This document shows positions 17,639-25,269 of a DNA stretch of 64,000 bases, piece after piece; within the stretch, counting starts at the first letter, position 1, and every line of letters starts with the position of its first letter. This DNA is from an uncultured Eubacterium sp. (GTDB lineage Bacteria > Bacillota > Clostridia > Lachnospirales > Lachnospiraceae), in assembly GCA_945910225.1 (NCBI GenBank), contig CAMDYG010000008.1, positions 1 to 64,000 on the forward strand, given 5' to 3'. The notes under the pieces were generated by a model. It was not told where the DNA came from. It did not search any database and saw only the letters and a list, made by a program, of their open reading frames with translations. Made by a program: the position numbers and the translations under genes.

Positions 17639-18034
17639 ATGAAATTACTAAGACAGTTTCTTATAATACTGGCCATTTCATTTGTAGGTGAAGCACTTAA
17701 ATATCTGCTTCCTCTGCCGGTTCCAGCCAGCATATATGGAATGGTGATACTTTTTGTTGGACTTCTTACCGGACTTATGAAGCTTAGCTGGGTAAAAGAT
17801 GCAGGGAAATTTCTTATAGCAGTAATGCCGGTTATGTTCATCCCGGCGGGAGTAGGACTTATGGCTTCTTGGGGGGTATTAAAGCCAATGCTTGTACCAG
17901 TGCTTGTTGTTACAGTTGTTGCAATAATTACAGTTATGGGAGTTACAGGGCATGTTTCGCAGATAATCATACGTGCTGACAGAAAGAAAGAATTACGCAA
18001 AGCGAGAAGAAATGAGGTTAATACTAATGAATGA
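17639..18034 (+). CDS. lrgA: CidA/LrgA-family holin-like membrane protein
   Basis: 131 residues with four hydrophobic helices. The family motif LPLPVPASIYGMVILF near 24-40 is followed by PVMFIPAGVGLM, and the C-terminal tail is basic. LrgA/CidA proteins pair with LrgB/CidB in the cytoplasmic membrane and are linked to murein hydrolase export, pyruvate/lactate uptake or control of autolysis. The stop overlaps the lrgB start by 8 bp, so translation is coupled. No LytSR genes are adjacent. A long hairpin precedes the ribosome site. Confidence 0.88.
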   Translation: MKLLRQFLIILAISFVGEALKYLLPLPVPASIYGMVILFVGLLTGLMKLSWVKDAGKFLIAVMPVMFIPAGVGLMASWGVLKPMLVPVLVVTVVAIITVMGVTGHVSQIIIRADRKKELRKARRNEVNTNE

Positions 18035-18719
18035 TTTTTTCAGGGAATCACTTTTTGCCGGAGTCACTTTAAGTCTTTTATCATACTTTATTGGTTCTGT
18101 GCTTAAGAAAAAGTTCAAGCTTGGAATATTCAATCCATTGCTTATATCAATAATAATAACAATAATAGTACTTGCAGTATCAGGTGTTGATTATGATGTA
18201 TATAATCAGGGAGCTAAGTATCTTAGCTGGTTTCTTACACCGGCAACTGTATGTCTTGCAATTCCGCTGTATGAGCAGTGGAGTCTTCTTAAGAAGAATT
18301 ACAAGGCAGTTGTTATTGGAATAGCCTCTGGTGTACTTACAAGTTTAACCACTGTGCTTGTATTATCTAAGATTATGAATTTAAGTCATGCTGAATATGT
18401 TACACTTATTCCAAAGTCAATAACTACTGCTATTGGTATGGGAGTATCTGAGGAGCTTGGAGGTTATGTGACAATCACAGTTGCAGTTATTGTTGTAACA
18501 GGGGTTCTTGGAAATATATTTGGCGAACTTATATGTAAAATATTCAGAATAAAAGAACCGATTGCCAAAGGACTTGCACTTGGATCAGCAGCGCATGCGA
18601 TAGGAACAGCCAAGGCTATGGAGATGGGTGAAATTGAAGGTGCAATGAGCAGTCTGTCAATAGCAGTTGCAGGTATACTTACAGTTGCGCTTTCGTCATT
18701 ATTTGCAGGATTTATGTAA
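18027..18719 (+). CDS. lrgB: LrgB/CidB-family membrane protein
   Basis: 230 residues with six or more membrane segments. The family signatures are FNPLLISIIITIIV near 38, GIASGVLTSL near 98, PKSITTAIGMGVSEELGG near 127-145 and LGSAAHAIGTAKAMEMGE near 190-205. It is the partner of LrgA. The ATG at 18027 follows GAGGT and overlaps the lrgA stop; an in-frame ATG at 17973 would overlap far into lrgA and is less likely. A perfect 10 bp hairpin follows at 18730. Confidence 0.92.
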   Translation: MNDFFRESLFAGVTLSLLSYFIGSVLKKKFKLGIFNPLLISIIITIIVLAVSGVDYDVYNQGAKYLSWFLTPATVCLAIPLYEQWSLLKKNYKAVVIGIASGVLTSLTTVLVLSKIMNLSHAEYVTLIPKSITTAIGMGVSEELGGYVTITVAVIVVTGVLGNIFGELICKIFRIKEPIAKGLALGSAAHAIGTAKAMEMGEIEGAMSSLSIAVAGILTVALSSLFAGFM

Positions 18720-18729
18720 AAGGAGGATA

Positions 18730-18752
18730 GTGTGAAAATATTATTTTCACAC
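18730..18752 (+). terminator. Perfect hairpin after lrgB
   Basis: GTGTGAAAAT pairs with ATTTTCACAC over ATT. There is no T-run beyond the stem itself, so termination is uncertain. Confidence 0.5.
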
Positions 18753-18758
18753 GCGGGA

Positions 18759-18811
18759 TTTGTGCCTGCGCGCACTTGGCACAAACCTGTTATGCGCAAA
18801 AAGCGTGCGCG
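18759..18811 (+). promoter_or_regulatory. Possible H-type pseudoknot in leader of cytidylate-kinase-like gene
   Basis: Stem 1 is TTTGTGCC (18759-18766) with GGCACAAA (18778-18785). Its loop contains CGCGCAC (18769-18775), which is complementary to GTGCGCG (18805-18811), just before the GGAAAAGAGG ribosome site. The two stems together define an H-type pseudoknot able to influence ribosome access. The GC-rich composition contrasts with the surroundings. Confidence 0.5.
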
Positions 18812-18826
18812 GAAAAGAGGTAGTAT

Positions 18827-19402
18827 ATGATAATCACGATTGCAAGACAATGTGGATGTATGGGTGACCAGATAGGAAAAGCACTGGCAGAGAAATATTT
18901 TATACCATTTTATGATAAGGAAGCAGTGTGCAGGCTGGCAAAGGAAAAAGGTCTGTATGAGAAGTATCCATATTTTTATGGTGAGATGCCTCTTGACATG
19001 ATGCTGTATGCTGACACAATGGCAGGTGATGATACATCTGATAATGGAAAAACACCACGTAAGGCAATGGCTGAAATAATTGGCAATGAAAACTGTGTAG
19101 TTGTAGGAAGATGTGGGAATAATGCATTCCGACACAGAGAAGATGTTATATCAGTATTTCTTACAGGAAACAAAGAGAAAAGGGCAGAACTTATAGAAAA
19201 GAAGCATAATGTCAGTCCTAAGAAAGCAGTAAAGATAGTTGAAGATACGGATCTTAGAAGACGCACATATCACAATTATTATACAGGTGAAGAATGGGGA
19301 AATGCAGAATATTACGATATATGCATAGATGTTTCAAAGGTTGGGGAAGATGGTGCGTTAAGACTTATAGAAGCCTATATTAATGAGACAGGAGTGTTGT
19401 AA
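18827..19402 (+). CDS. Cytidylate kinase-like family protein
   Basis: 191 residues of the Cytidylate_kin_2 family. The N-terminus MIITIARQCGCMGDQIGKALAEKY replaces a classical Walker A GxxGxGKST by a shorter loop, as in this family, and VVVGRCGNNAF near 90 is the second conserved segment. A basic lid-like region RRRTYHNYYTG lies near 147. The fold predicts a nucleoside monophosphate kinase, but members of this family are mostly uncharacterised. It has a structured leader and stands between lrgAB and a GntR-type regulator. Confidence 0.85.
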   Translation: MIITIARQCGCMGDQIGKALAEKYFIPFYDKEAVCRLAKEKGLYEKYPYFYGEMPLDMMLYADTMAGDDTSDNGKTPRKAMAEIIGNENCVVVGRCGNNAFRHREDVISVFLTGNKEKRAELIEKKHNVSPKKAVKIVEDTDLRRRTYHNYYTGEEWGNAEYYDICIDVSKVGEDGALRLIEAYINETGVL

Positions 19403-19463
19403 TCTGAAGTAAGTCAACTAATAAAATGATAGAGAAAAGCGTGGAATCAGAGGCAGTCTTGTG

Positions 19464-20156
19464 ATGAAGGGAAATATGAATCAGAAAAAGAATTCGCAGG
19501 AATACGAGAAGACAATTGAATACATTTATGAGCTTATGAAAAGCGGTAAGCTTACAATAGGAAGCAGACTGCCGACAGAGCGTGTCCTTGCAGAAACACT
19601 TGGAATAGGCCGCAATTCAACAAGAGAAGCATTAAGTATTATGCATGGTATGGGGCTTATAGAACGACGTCAGGGTTCTGGTAATTATATATCAGAGAAT
19701 GTCGGGCAGTCTATAAAGCAGACTATATTAATGATGATTGCATTAAAGACTATTACTAAGCGGGAAGTATGTGAGTTCCGCCGGATGATGGAAAAGTCAG
19801 TATGTAGCGCAGTAATACATTCAGGACTTACAAAAGAGCAACAAGAAAGATTAAAAAGTCTGGTTGATCGGATGAACACAGTAACAGGTGATACACTTGT
19901 TGATACCGATAAAGCATTTCATGAGGAACTTATTGCTGATACAGGCAATAATCTGTGGATTACACTTATGGAAGCCGTTGTTGAAGTCTATCGTGAATGG
20001 ATAGATTATGTCATAAAACATGCAGATGGAATTATAAAAAAGAAACTTTTAAAGACGCACGAAATGATATATGATAGCCTTATAAAGAAAGATATGAAAA
20101 CACTTAATGAGGCAATTGATGATCATTACGATATAATCGAGAAACTGCTTGGCTAG
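19464..20156 (+). CDS. FadR-subfamily GntR transcriptional regulator
   Basis: About 230 residues. The N-terminal winged helix contains LTIGSRLPTERVLAETLGIGRNSTREALSIMHGMGLIERRQGSGNYI, and an FCD effector domain runs from about 100 to 225 with the metal-binding pattern DKAFHEELIADTGN and later His residues (KTHEMI, DHYDII). FCD regulators usually bind organic acids or sugar acids; a sugar-acid ligand would fit pectin use here, but that is inference. Starts at 19461 (GTG), 19464 and 19476 are all possible; 19464 has AGAGG 10 nt upstream. Confidence 0.9.
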   Translation: MKGNMNQKKNSQEYEKTIEYIYELMKSGKLTIGSRLPTERVLAETLGIGRNSTREALSIMHGMGLIERRQGSGNYISENVGQSIKQTILMMIALKTITKREVCEFRRMMEKSVCSAVIHSGLTKEQQERLKSLVDRMNTVTGDTLVDTDKAFHEELIADTGNNLWITLMEAVVEVYREWIDYVIKHADGIIKKKLLKTHEMIYDSLIKKDMKTLNEAIDDHYDIIEKLLG

Positions 20157-20250
20157 ATATGAAACTTAACAGCTGGTAATATATGAAAGTAGGAATTATC
20201 TTTCGGGAATGTGTCTTGGTGGATATTGGCATATTGTATTGCCCTGAGAA

Positions 20251-20529
20251 CCTACTAAAGTACTGAGGAAAGAAAGATTAGTATGTATTCTGGAAGGTTC
20301 TATAGGAGTTAGAATAAATAGCAGGCATACGAAATTAATGATGGAATGAAATTTAGTAGGCAGAATACCGATGTGTAGAAAAGAAACTGGCATGATATTG
20401 AATGAAAAGCACAAGAATTACCTACTAAATATTAATTGAATCATAGATTAGTAGGTATTGTTGATTGAAGTAAGACTAAAAATATCAAAAAAGGCATACT
20501 AAATGCAAAAATATATATGTTTAGTGGGT
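20251..20529. repeat. Cluster of four CCTACTAAA/TTTAGTAGG inverted-repeat units
   Basis: Units at 20251-20286, 20324-20361, 20421-20458 and 20493-20529. Each begins with C(C/A)TAC(T/G)AAA and ends 35-39 nt later with TTTAGT(A/G)(G/T)G, with an unrelated 17-20 nt middle. The rest of the 443 bp gap (20157-20599) shows no gene. The same units recur at 37181, 43145 and 51584. Confidence 0.75.
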
Positions 20530-20599
20530 TATAGCATATATGGCATATATATTAAGATGATTGTATGGTAAAACATTGCATAGCGGGGAGGATAAAACT

Positions 20600-21253
20600 A
20601 TGAAATATAAAATTGTTATATTTGATCTTGATGGTACTATACTTAATACATTAGAAGATCTTGCGGATAGTACAAATTATGCTCTTTCAGTATATGATAT
20701 GCCGGAGAGAACAATTGAAGAAATCAGACATTTTGTTGGTAATGGAATAAGGAAGCTGATGGAGAGAGCTGTGCCGCAGGGAACACCAGAAAGCATGATA
20801 GTCAAGGTACATGAGACATTTACAGAGTATTATAAAAAACATTGCGCAGATAAGACAAGGCCCTATGATGGTATAAAAGAACTTATCGAAAATATAAGAA
20901 ATGCCGGGGTATATACGGCTGTTGTATCTAATAAAGCTGATTATGGGGTACAGACCTTGTGCAAAGATTATTTCCCGGGGCTTTTTGATTATGCGGTCGG
21001 GGAGAGAGAAGGCATAAGAAGAAAACCATATCCTGATAGCGTTAATGAAGTATTAAGACAGTTTGATGTTGATAAGACACAGGCAGCATATGTTGGGGAT
21101 TCAGAGGTTGATATCCAGACGGCAGCTAATGCAGGAATGGACGTATGTATGGTCGGCTGGGGATTCCGGGATGAAGAGTTCTTAAAGGATAATGGGGCTG
21201 AGTTTGTTGTACACAGCCCGGAAGAAGCATGGGAAGTTCTTAATAAAAATTAG
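20600..21253 (+). CDS. HAD-superfamily phosphatase, phosphoglycolate phosphatase-like
   Basis: 217 residues. Motif I is IFDLDGTILNT near residue 7-17, a helical cap follows, then motif II VVSNK near 108, a motif III Lys in GIRRKPYPD near 140, and motif IV GDSEVDIQTAANAG near 165. The PGP/PgmB-like cap 1 suggests small phosphate esters such as 2-phosphoglycolate or pyrophosphate (PpaX-like). The start at 20600 follows GGGGAGG; an upstream ATG at 20561 has no site. It follows the repeat cluster and precedes a reverse-strand esterase. Confidence 0.9.
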   Translation: MKYKIVIFDLDGTILNTLEDLADSTNYALSVYDMPERTIEEIRHFVGNGIRKLMERAVPQGTPESMIVKVHETFTEYYKKHCADKTRPYDGIKELIENIRNAGVYTAVVSNKADYGVQTLCKDYFPGLFDYAVGEREGIRRKPYPDSVNEVLRQFDVDKTQAAYVGDSEVDIQTAANAGMDVCMVGWGFRDEEFLKDNGAEFVVHSPEEAWEVLNKN

Positions 21254-21284
21254 AAGACTGCATGAGGAGAATGATTGATAAATG

Positions 21285-22244
21285 CTATGATGATATTCTG
21301 TCAGATAATAAGGCTGACTGCAGTTCATGAAGCATAGGATTCTTACATTCGAGAATAAGTTCAGCTAATCCTTTAGTGATAAGCATAGCACCATCTTTGT
21401 TAAAATGTGTATTTTCAGAAACAGTTTCTGGCTTGGCGAGTTCTTTTAGAAAGTCGTCAGGCCATTTTCCTTTATTAATACCTTTTTTGATAGCGGTATA
21501 TCTATGGATGTTATCATGTCCGATTTTTTCAAAGAGTTTAACTGAATAAGAAAACAGATCAAGTACAGGAGTGCATGTTGCTACACCAATCTGTTGCATG
21601 GCCCTTATATAGCTGAAATTATTGCCGCCGTGACAGCCAGGAGCGTCCATAATTGTTCCGTTGGCATTGAAAAATGTTCTTGCGGGTGCAGTTACTAATA
21701 CAGGGATAGCATCATGTTTTCTTGCCATATCAATGAACTGTTTGATGAACCATTTGTAACTACCTTTGGAAGCGTCTTTTGAATATGGATAGTAGGTATC
21801 ATACGGATAAGACTGATTTACGGCAAGAACACTATTAAGTACAGCCTGTTTATCAATTATGGAAGCATCATTATTAAGCGCCTCAATATATTCGGGAGGA
21901 ATGTAATCTTTAGAAACCTTAACACCGGGTATAATTGGAAATATACCATTCTCATCAGGGGGTCCAAGTTCTACGAGACGATTGAACATAGATTTATAAT
22001 CTTTAGAAGCATCATCATTATGACAGAATTCAACAAAGAGATAGTCACCGGGTTGAATGTGCCGGTCAATCTCATCAAATCTTCCTTCGTTGATAAAAAG
22101 CCTTGAACTTCTTCCTCCTTTTGCATAATTAAAAACATTTATATCTGATTTGAAAAAATATGGCAGAAACTGACCCCAGCCTGCAATAAACTCTTCGTCT
22201 GTATAATTCTGTACAATCGAATCCCCAGCAAGATAAATATTCAT
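21285..22244 (-). CDS. SGNH-hydrolase, rhamnogalacturonan acetylesterase-like (CE12)
   Basis: 319 residues. SGNH blocks: I, LAGDSIVQNY with nucleophile Ser near residue 9; II, AKGGRSSRLFINEGR near 42; III, FVEFCHNDD near 73, with the oxyanion Asn; V, ENTHFNKDGAMLI near 280, where the catalytic His sits. The GRSSR and HND arrangement matches family CE12 rhamnogalacturonan acetylesterases, which remove acetyl groups from pectin backbones. There is no signal peptide, so it would act on imported oligosaccharides. The GH28 gene at 31945 is a functional partner. The ribosome site AAGGAGG lies in a duplicated leader. Confidence 0.85.
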   Translation of the reverse strand: MNIYLAGDSIVQNYTDEEFIAGWGQFLPYFFKSDINVFNYAKGGRSSRLFINEGRFDEIDRHIQPGDYLFVEFCHNDDASKDYKSMFNRLVELGPPDENGIFPIIPGVKVSKDYIPPEYIEALNNDASIIDKQAVLNSVLAVNQSYPYDTYYPYSKDASKGSYKWFIKQFIDMARKHDAIPVLVTAPARTFFNANGTIMDAPGCHGGNNFSYIRAMQQIGVATCTPVLDLFSYSVKLFEKIGHDNIHRYTAIKKGINKGKWPDDFLKELAKPETVSENTHFNKDGAMLITKGLAELILECKNPMLHELQSALLSDRISS

Positions 22245-22250
22245 ACATAC

Positions 22251-22329
22251 CTCCTTGTTTTGCGAAGCAAAATGCGACTGCCCTTGCAGGAGCAGAGGTA
22301 TTGCCTCCTTGTTTTGCGAAGCAAAATGC
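22251..22329 (-). repeat. Tandem 25 bp repeat with hairpin and ribosome site
   Basis: CTCCTTGTTTTGCGAAGCAA plus AATGC occurs at 22251-22275 and 22305-22329. On the reverse strand each copy gives a TTTTGC/GCAAAA hairpin followed by AAGGAG; the copy nearer the esterase supplies its ribosome site. The 54 bp periodicity indicates a local duplication. Confidence 0.8.
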
Positions 22330-22360
22330 TTTCCGTGAATTAATTATAGTTCCAAATGCT

Positions 22361-22389
22361 TTGACAAACTACATATACTTTGAGATTAT
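22361..22389 (+). promoter_or_regulatory. Promoter for membrane protein at 22434
   Basis: TTGACA (22361-22366), 17 bp, GATTAT (22384-22389), 44 bp before the start codon. Confidence 0.65.
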
Positions 22390-22433
22390 ATTGATGAAAA
22401 ACAGATATTTAATGTTTGTAACAGGGGGAGTAA

Positions 22434-23534
22434 ATGCAGACAATAAGATATTACATAGCGTGGATGATAATAGCAGTCACATGCGTATTTGCAGCGATGT
22501 TTCTTGTGTCATGGGGAAAGGAAACATACCAATGGTACAACGCAAAGGACCTTGCTCATGATCAGATAGATAATTCATCACAATATGCAGAGGGCGCAAT
22601 AAGACAGATTATTGCGTGCAGGTATGGTAAAGACACATATGAACCTGTGAAGATTAACAGTCCTGATAAACATGTTTATTATCTGGCAAGTGATGGGAGT
22701 GGGGATGGTAAGTGGATTATTATAAATGTGCCAGAAAGAAATGCGGAAAATTTTGAGGCACAGTTTGATAAAAATTCATACACAGGAATATACAGGTATA
22801 AGATAAAACCAACCAGAGTAACGGATGATTATGGTGTTGATAATATTGTGAAATTATATACTGATAAAGCTGTATCTGGATATGAGTTTAATCAGGACAG
22901 ACATCAGATAGTAACTGATTATTACATTGATTATGCACCAGAAGAAACACAGCTTAGTGTATGGAAACTGTTTCTTTCAGTAACACTTATAGTACTTGCT
23001 ATTCCAAGCATATCTACAGTAAGGGCTGTTGGAAAACATGATGCGTTCGAGTACATAACAGATCCGGATGAATATTGCAGACAGCGGATAGAATTGATAG
23101 ACAAAAGAATTGATTCGGAAGATAATATTGAAGTTCTTGAGTCTGAACTGGAAAGCGTGTATGAAAACAACAGGATATACAGAAAAAAATACATTTCGTG
23201 TGAATTTCAACTGATATCAGCCATGATAGTGGTGGTAATAACAGGAACCAGTCTGTGGCTGGCATTTACAAGAATTGAGTATAGGAATCTGCTCACAGAC
23301 GGAATATTTGGTTTATTTGTGGGTAATTGTGCAAATGCTTTCAGATGTGTCAGAAATCTTGTGGAAAACCAATATAACAGAATGTCAATTCTTTTAGCGG
23401 TCCAGACTGGAGAAACACCAATAAAGGCGGAGATGTTTATCAATGAAGTGCTGATTACCAGATATGAAAACAGGATAGCCCAGCTTAATGCAGAAAAAGA
23501 AAACAATAACAAGACTGAGAACAACATAAAATAA
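22434..23534 (+). CDS. Uncharacterised membrane protein
   Basis: 366 residues; I do not recognise the family. A signal-anchor-like helix covers about 6-26, and an extracytoplasmic-type region rich in Tyr and Asp runs from about 30 to 175. A second helix follows near 178-198, then a charged, helical, possibly coiled segment (about 220-258), and two further helices near 262-280 and 290-305. The tail from 340 is very rich in Glu, Asn and Lys. It has its own TTGACA promoter and a GGGGGAG site. Neighbours (pectin esterase, hemerythrin) give no clear hint of function. Confidence 0.75.
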   Translation: MQTIRYYIAWMIIAVTCVFAAMFLVSWGKETYQWYNAKDLAHDQIDNSSQYAEGAIRQIIACRYGKDTYEPVKINSPDKHVYYLASDGSGDGKWIIINVPERNAENFEAQFDKNSYTGIYRYKIKPTRVTDDYGVDNIVKLYTDKAVSGYEFNQDRHQIVTDYYIDYAPEETQLSVWKLFLSVTLIVLAIPSISTVRAVGKHDAFEYITDPDEYCRQRIELIDKRIDSEDNIEVLESELESVYENNRIYRKKYISCEFQLISAMIVVVITGTSLWLAFTRIEYRNLLTDGIFGLFVGNCANAFRCVRNLVENQYNRMSILLAVQTGETPIKAEMFINEVLITRYENRIAQLNAEKENNNKTENNIK

Positions 23535-23556
23535 GAATGTATTCTCAATATAATTG

Positions 23557-23641
23557 TGATATAATGAGCGTTAGTGAGGGGGAACATGCATGTTCATCCC
23601 GAGCGGCGAATGGCGATCATGGACAAAGTTCATGATATAAT
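23557..23641 (+). promoter_or_regulatory. Two extended -10 boxes flanking a perfect palindrome, upstream of hemerythrin gene
   Basis: TGATATAAT occurs at 23557-23565 and 23633-23641. Between them GAACATGCATGTTC (23582-23595) is a perfect 14 bp palindrome, a plausible operator. Neither box has a good -35. The palindrome resembles a LexA box but has six rather than four bases between GAAC and GTTC. Confidence 0.5.
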
Positions 23642-23675
23642 GTAGAAAAATATATGTACGAGGAGAATTTAATAT

Positions 23676-24515
23676 ATGTATGAATTTACACCAGATTGTA
23701 TGATTCACATTGACAGTATTGATGATGAACATAGAAAACTGTTCCAGATGCTTAATGAAGCGTTTGCACTGGTAAAGGAAACAGATAATGCTTCGGCTAT
23801 TGCAAAGAATCTTCTGGCTAATCTTAAGGATTATGCTGTTACACATTTTGCACATGAAGAGGAATATATGAAGAGTATTAATGACCCTGAACTGCCAATA
23901 CAGCAGAGAGAACACAAAGCATTTGCTGATAAGATTAATTCGTTCACGATAGATGAGACAGCACCAGAGGCAGCAAGAAATTCACTTAATGAGCTTCTTC
24001 TTTATCTTACCAGATGGCTTTACAGCCACATCTTAAGCAGTGATATGATGATTGGCAAGATGGCACCAGAGACAAATGTTGATGATGCATTTGCATTTAC
24101 AGAAAAATACATAACAGGAATTGAGCTTGTCGACGAGGAGCATAAGCATCTTTTTGATATTATCAGAGACACTAATGATGTTATACATGCAGAACTTCTT
24201 CATGATAAATATGATGAAATTATGAGACTTCTGGCAGAGCTTAAAGATTATACAGAGTCACATTTCAGCGATGAAGAGGAATTGATGAAGAAAATAGGAT
24301 ATCCTGAACTTGAAGCACAGCAAAGAGCTCATGCAGCATTTGTTGAGAAGCTTGTTAATATTGATTTCAGGGAGCTTGAGGCAATGGACGATAATCAGGA
24401 GGAATATCTTATGGATCTCATCGGATTCCTGCTAGGCTGGCTGTCTAACCACATTCTTGCATCTGATAAGAAGATTGGTAAATATGTGAAAGAACATGCG
24501 ATAGAAATTCAATAA
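23676..24515 (+). CDS. Tandem-domain bacteriohemerythrin
   Basis: 279 residues with two hemerythrin four-helix domains (about 1-130 and 145-275). Domain 1 shows HIDSIDDEHRKLF, HFAHEEEYM, QQREHKAF and WLYSHILSSD; domain 2 shows IELVDEEHKHLF, HFSDEEELM, QQRAHAAF and WLSNHILASD. The His, Glu and Asp ligands of the di-iron centre appear in both, although domain 1 has HIDS where the first His/Asp ligand pair is less clear. It should bind O2 or act in O2/NO sensing or storage in an otherwise anaerobic cell. Soluble. A terminator follows. Confidence 0.92.
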   Translation: MYEFTPDCMIHIDSIDDEHRKLFQMLNEAFALVKETDNASAIAKNLLANLKDYAVTHFAHEEEYMKSINDPELPIQQREHKAFADKINSFTIDETAPEAARNSLNELLLYLTRWLYSHILSSDMMIGKMAPETNVDDAFAFTEKYITGIELVDEEHKHLFDIIRDTNDVIHAELLHDKYDEIMRLLAELKDYTESHFSDEEELMKKIGYPELEAQQRAHAAFVEKLVNIDFRELEAMDDNQEEYLMDLIGFLLGWLSNHILASDKKIGKYVKEHAIEIQ

Positions 24516-24552
24516 AAATTAAATAAAAAGTGACCGAATGATGAAGTTGATT

Positions 24553-24585
24553 ACGAGAGGCTGTATAGTCTCTCGTTTCTTTTTA
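24553..24585 (+). terminator. Terminator after hemerythrin gene
   Basis: ACGAGAG pairs with CTCTCGT, then TTCTTTTT. Confidence 0.8.
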
Positions 24586-24621
24586 CTCAGTCGAGTGGAT
24601 ATTTCCAGAGGAGACAATTGA

Positions 24622-25118
24622 ATGAATTTACCACAGAATGATTATCAGATTCTTAGGTTGACGAAACATTTTTATAATGCATATCCTAATCCGCCATATA
24701 GAGAAGTATTAAAGAAGAATCAGAGAGCATATAACTGCGTATTATTTCAGACTCATTATGACTTTTTTATATGCATTCCATATAGAACAGAAATACATCA
24801 TCCATATGCTTTTCATTTTTCAAAACCAAAAGATCTAAAGCACATAAATCGGGATTGGACTATAGTAAAATAATCATTATAACTAAGACAAATTATTTGG
24901 ATTCTACAGATGCTATCGTTGATAAAGATGAGTATAATGAGACGATGATAAATTTAGAACGGATAAAAAAAGATGCACTTGATTATGTAGAAGAATATAT
25001 GGAATGTATGAATGGGAAAAGAAAGCTATATAAAAAAATGTTTGATAGAAAATATGGATTTTCAACATTACAATATTTTCATAAAGAGTTAGGGACAGAA
25101 GTCTTGAAACAGACATAA
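24622..25118 (+). pseudogene. Frameshifted small protein, type III toxin-like
   Basis: Two overlapping frames (24622-24873 and 24855-25118) read as one protein of about 165 residues if one G is added to the GGG at 24851-24853, giving a join HINR-GLDYSK. Features: QRAYNCVLFQ, FFICIPYRTEIHHPYAFHF and DYSKIIIITK. The layout, with a central beta-rich core and a helical C-terminus, recalls ToxN/CptN/TenpN-type endoribonuclease toxins, but this is a weak resemblance. No tandem RNA antitoxin repeats are seen upstream. The gene is dead, phase-variable at the short G run, or affected by a sequencing error. Confidence 0.5.
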
Positions 25119-25182
25119 ATGGATTTATTATGAACATGGCAGTCTGCTTTTTAGATTGATAAAAAGACATGATATACTAATA

Positions 25183-25213
25183 TTTACAATGGGGGGGGGT
25201 AAAGTGCTATAAT
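25183..25213 (+). promoter_or_regulatory. Promoter with G9 tract in its spacer
   Basis: TTTACA (25183-25188) and TATAAT (25208-25213) are 19 bp apart, and nine consecutive G's (25191-25199) lie in between. Loss of one or two G's would give 18 or 17 bp, the preferred spacing. A second TATAAT lies at 25241, but its transcript would begin at the ribosome site. Confidence 0.65.
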
Positions 25214-25269
25214 CTTCACGATAATTCTATGTAAGAGTTGTATAATATGAGAATGAGGAGAGGATTAAA

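Noticed and set aside
20251-20529. CRISPR array
   Set aside because: Units are imperfect inverted repeats with uneven spacing and no direct-repeat identity; no cas genes are present.
23582-23595. LexA (SOS) box
   Set aside because: The palindrome has six bases between GAAC and GTTC; the Firmicute LexA box needs four, and the neighbouring genes are not SOS genes.
24516-24621. RNA antitoxin repeats upstream of the toxin-like gene
   Set aside because: Only the hemerythrin terminator hairpin is there; no tandem repeats of 30-50 nt are seen.
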